From contig CM060466.1 of the NCBI GenBank assembly GCA_030544235.1, positions 17,603,092 through 17,667,091 on the forward strand: a stretch of DNA of 64,000 nt, in the 5' to 3' direction. Made by a program: the position numbers and the translations under genes. Shown here piece by piece: positions 61,075 through 64,000 of the stretch. Source of the stretch: Lepturacanthus savala (taxonomy: Eukaryota; Chordata; Actinopteri; Scombriformes; Trichiuridae). Every line of letters begins with the position of its first letter. Within the stretch, counting starts at the first letter, position 1. The notes beneath the pieces are model-generated. The model saw only the letters and a list, made by a program, of their open reading frames with translations, made no database searches and was not told the DNA's origin.

Positions 61075-61806
61075 ACACACACACACACACATACAGACAC
61101 ACACAAACACAAATGTAGAGAAACAATGAATATACTGTACGTGTTTGAATAGATTAGAGTTACATTATATGGACATAAAATGTGAGAACAAACACATGCA
61201 ACATCCAACACAAGTACACACACATATTTATACACACATGCACCTTCCCACACACACACATACACACACACACACACTAAACATACCATATTCACACCTG
61301 CCTACACAAAATATGGACTGCATATTTCTATCCACGTTTACAGACTCAAATGGTCTTACAAAGTGCCAAAACGGCGAGTTTTATGTGGAGGTGGGAGTGG
61401 AACCAAACATCTGTAGAAATGAACTTAACAGCCCCAGTGTGTGTGTGTGTGTGTGTGTGTTTTATTTTATTTATTTATTTTTTTGTTATTTTGTTCCTCT
61501 TGTTCTGTATTTACTACCTTGTGTAATTTATGCATTGCTTTTCTTCACTGTTTTGGTATTTTCAGTGTTATGGTTCTCATGTGTTCTAATGCTGTTATAT
61601 TTTGGGTTCTCATGGGTCCCTCTGATCTGTCTGAGTTTAGAGAGTATGAGAAGTCTCATATTCAATTACATATTATAACTTCCCCTCAACTGTAGAGGCC
61701 CTTCACCTCACAGTCTCTTGACTCAATACAAAGATTAACCAAGAGCACAATTTTTATTCATCTTATATAACATCTTATATAGGATGGGGTTCAGTATTAT
61801 GGCAGC

Positions 61807-61886
<80 letters not shown>

Positions 61887-62083
61887 CTGAGGCCCAAATC
61901 CACACACACACACACATACACACACACACACACATATATACAGAGCTGATACCTAGAAGCTGTTGTCATTGATGGCCTTTTTGAACACCTTGTTTCGCAA
62001 AAAAAAAAAAAAAAAACAGCAGGGTAGTCTGGGTGTATCCTTGATTTGGCTCTGCTGCTGGACTTAGTGTTACAATATGAGTT

Positions 62084-62146
<63 letters not shown>

Positions 62147-62160
62147 TGTGTGTGCGTGCG
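61075..62160. repeat. Microsatellite-dense block
   Basis: Tracts include CA at about 61074-61105 and 61251-61277, TG at 61438-61460, a pure TA tract of about 76 bases at 61810-61885, CA at 61902-61934, an A tract at 62000-62016 and TG with interruptions at 62083-62160. Reading frames through these tracts on both strands are compositional artefacts. Confidence 0.9.
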
Positions 62161-62935
62161 TGTACATACTTTTTCGTGTGCACAATGACTGCAAGTGTAC
62201 GTGCACTGTACTTTTATTGGCTAAGACACCTGTCTTGATGGTGCAGCTCTCCATGAGTGACTTATACATGAGATTGGGTTGCATTTATAATGGTGTGTGT
62301 ACGTATGTGTGTGTGTGTTCGTTTGAGGGATTTTGTGATGAAGGTCCGATCTGTCAAGGGAGTGATGGCTGAGGCTGGGCATCTGAAGCATTTTTAATTA
62401 ATCTGCCTTTCAATCTACAGAGCTCTTCAATAAAGCTGTGCTCATTTACTTACATGCTGTCACACACACATACACAAACACATACACACACACTATGTCG
62501 CTGTCACAAGCAGAGACTGTAATTGCATGCTACCCATTTCATACACACTTTTCTCTCACACATATCCACTCAGCTTACAAACAATCATCCAGACATGGAT
62601 TTTATGTCCCACACATGCAGGGATGGTAATTACACACTGCTACACCTGCACAAACACTATTCAGCAACACAGAAATATTGTCTCTTACACTATAATTATT
62701 CATGCCAGCACCACACACACACTGACACAAAACTTATTCCCCTCTACATGTCACAATCATCTCTTCATCCTCCTGGTTGAATGAATTCCCTTCCTTCCCT
62801 TTCCTCTATGCTTTCCCTCCTGCCCCTCATTGCCTGATTAGTATTAACGCAGCAGGGCTCTTGCACCCAGACAATTAATGCGATGTGCCAGTTAACCCAA
62901 TGATAAAATAAATGCTGTCTGAGGCTACACAGAGT
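62161..62935. other. Non-coding stretch with CA-rich patches
   Basis: Short CA-rich pieces lie near 62461-62492 and 62712-62722. The block 62820-62900 is repeat-free. No gene recognised. Confidence 0.5.
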
Positions 62936-62937
62936 TA

Positions 62938-63341
62938 CAGCTCTAGAAAAAATAAGAGACCACTGTAAAATTATCATTTTTTTCTGATTTTACTACTTAT
63001 TTACTTATGTTTTCAGACTTCAAACAACACAAAGAAACAAGATCAAATTCATTTTAAAACAACATAAAACTAATGTTTACACTTAAGAAGAGTTTAGAAA
63101 TCAATATTTGGTGCAATAACTATTATTTTTAATTACAGCTTTCATGCGTCTTTGCATGCTCTCCACAAGTCTTTACTGTTGTGTTTGGGTGACTTTATTC
63201 CATTCCTGGTACCTCTTTAAGCAGAATGAGGTGTGCATGTGTTGGAATTCATCAAACGCTGGAATGGAATGGCTGGAATACATATAGAGATGCTGATTTA
63301 AGAAAAAAATGCAGCGGTCTCTTATTTTTCTTCCAGAGCCA
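62938..63341 (-). mobile_element. Tc1-like element, internally deleted
   Basis: The left end cagctctagaaaaaataaga followed by gacc and the right end ggtctcttatttttcttcca followed by gagcca are inverted repeats, flanked by TA (62936-62937 and 63342-63343), as in Tc1/mariner insertions. On the minus strand a remnant of the transposase C-terminus is readable: RYQEWNKVTQTQQ, a stop, then LVESMQRRMKAVIKN. It resembles the Tc1-like pattern in which LVESMxRRxxAVI follows the catalytic core. At about 404 bases, most of the roughly 1.5 kb element has been lost. Confidence 0.75.
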
Positions 63342-63343
63342 TA

Positions 63344-63849
63344 TGTTAAGTAAAGGGGAGGCTTTGAATTAAGCTTTTTTAGCACCCTAGAGTTGGAGTG
63401 ACGGAACTTTACCCAAAACCCTGGCAAAGAAAAGCAAATAATTTACATAGAGGCTCTGCAGTTTGTCTGGCTGGGAACCAACTATCACAAAATCCCTTGA
63501 GGAAGATACTGAAGCTGAAAACGTCACCTGTGCAACAGCATAGTGTCCAGACTGTGGTTGTGCTCAGCATCTCCTACATTCCACATTTACATTCCGTCAA
63601 AACATACATATGTTAAGGCTGGTGTTATTCTATATTTTTCTTTTAAGCAAATCCAGGAAAAAAATGTGTTAGTGCATCACAGTATGGGTTCATTATATTT
63701 CCTAAAATGCAGTTCCTGCAAAGGGTATTCAAACTGAAGGACAGTATGCATTAGTTGGAAGTATTTTTCAGGTGGCAGGTTAATACACATCTAGTGAATA
63801 TGCACAGCTAGCAGGGTGGTGACTGTAGGGTTTTCTCTAAATAACACTA
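63344..63849. other. Non-coding stretch, no gene seen
   Basis: No feature recognised. The reading frames at 63398-63737 have no domain content. Confidence 0.45.
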
Positions 63850-64000
63850 GGGGCCCTATTTCAACTGCAAAAAGGGAAAAAAAAGCAATTTCACGCCCGG
63901 CGCCCATGTCGCAGACAGAGAATGGAGTTGCGCTCGTTTTAGCACCAGGGGGAGTTTTGCAGGTGTGGTCTCATGCATTAACAGCACAATGTTATCTCCA
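63850..64000. mobile_element. Left end of a short DNA element, cut by the window
   Basis: The start ggggccctatttcaactgca, followed by cacgcccggcgcccatgtcg and gttttagcaccagggggag, matches the beginning of an abundant fish repeat I recall (ggggccctatttta...). The right end lies outside the window, so the class cannot be verified. Confidence 0.35.

Noticed and set aside
61145..62372. Reading frames of 108-177 codons on both strands
   Set aside because: They are open because CA, TA and TG tracts lack stops in these frames.

Overview
The window looks like vertebrate nuclear DNA, most likely from a teleost fish. It is AT-rich and mostly non-coding, with many CA, TA and TG microsatellites. It carries repeat families I associate with teleosts: a tRNA-headed SINE beginning near gggcgacatggtggc, hAT-, piggyBac- and Tc1-type short DNA elements, and a Penelope-like fragment. 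The one gene I recognise confidently is elfn2, on the + strand. I see no bacterial features, no CRISPR array and no convincing tRNA or rRNA gene.

Layout. Positions 1-44300 are a long non-coding stretch. It holds repeat fragments (1290, 3205, 5781), a terminal-inverted-repeat element (6380-6940), a decayed pogo-like transposon (7975-8752), a SINE cluster duplicated by unequal recombination (18065-19203), a hAT-type MITE with a perfect 8-bp target duplication (23831-24399), three copies of a TTAA-flanked piggyBac-type MITE (28253, 34552, 36245), two copies of another hAT-like MITE (30490, 39083) and a Penelope-like 3' fragment (36555-36915). Positions 44303-46104 hold a small coiled-coil gene of four exons that appears broken by a frameshift and an in-frame stop, and whose 3' part is internally duplicated.

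elfn2 occupies 47992 to at least 54691. It has a 5' UTR with two short upstream ORFs, then four coding exons (48306-48509, 49450-49599, 51560-52554, 53068-54691). These join in frame with canonical GT-AG introns to give a protein of about 990 residues. The order is signal peptide, leucine-rich repeats with N and C caps, fibronectin III-like domain, one membrane span, and a long cytoplasmic tail ending in the family's PP1-docking KVQF region and the C-terminus DYWKGVSAQQKL. The tail carries a His-Pro-Gln repeat and glycine-rich inserts that I do not recall in mammalian ELFN2. Intron 2 holds a MITE-like element starting 14 bases after the exon 2 donor, with a SINE nested inside it.

Positions 54692-64000 are the elfn2 3' UTR and downstream DNA, with a microsatellite-dense block (61075-62160), an internally deleted Tc1-like element (62938-63341) and the start of another element at the window edge. 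I found no new gene system. The most notable items are the elfn2 architecture, the SINE-mediated tandem duplication, the TTAA MITE family and the broken coiled-coil gene.
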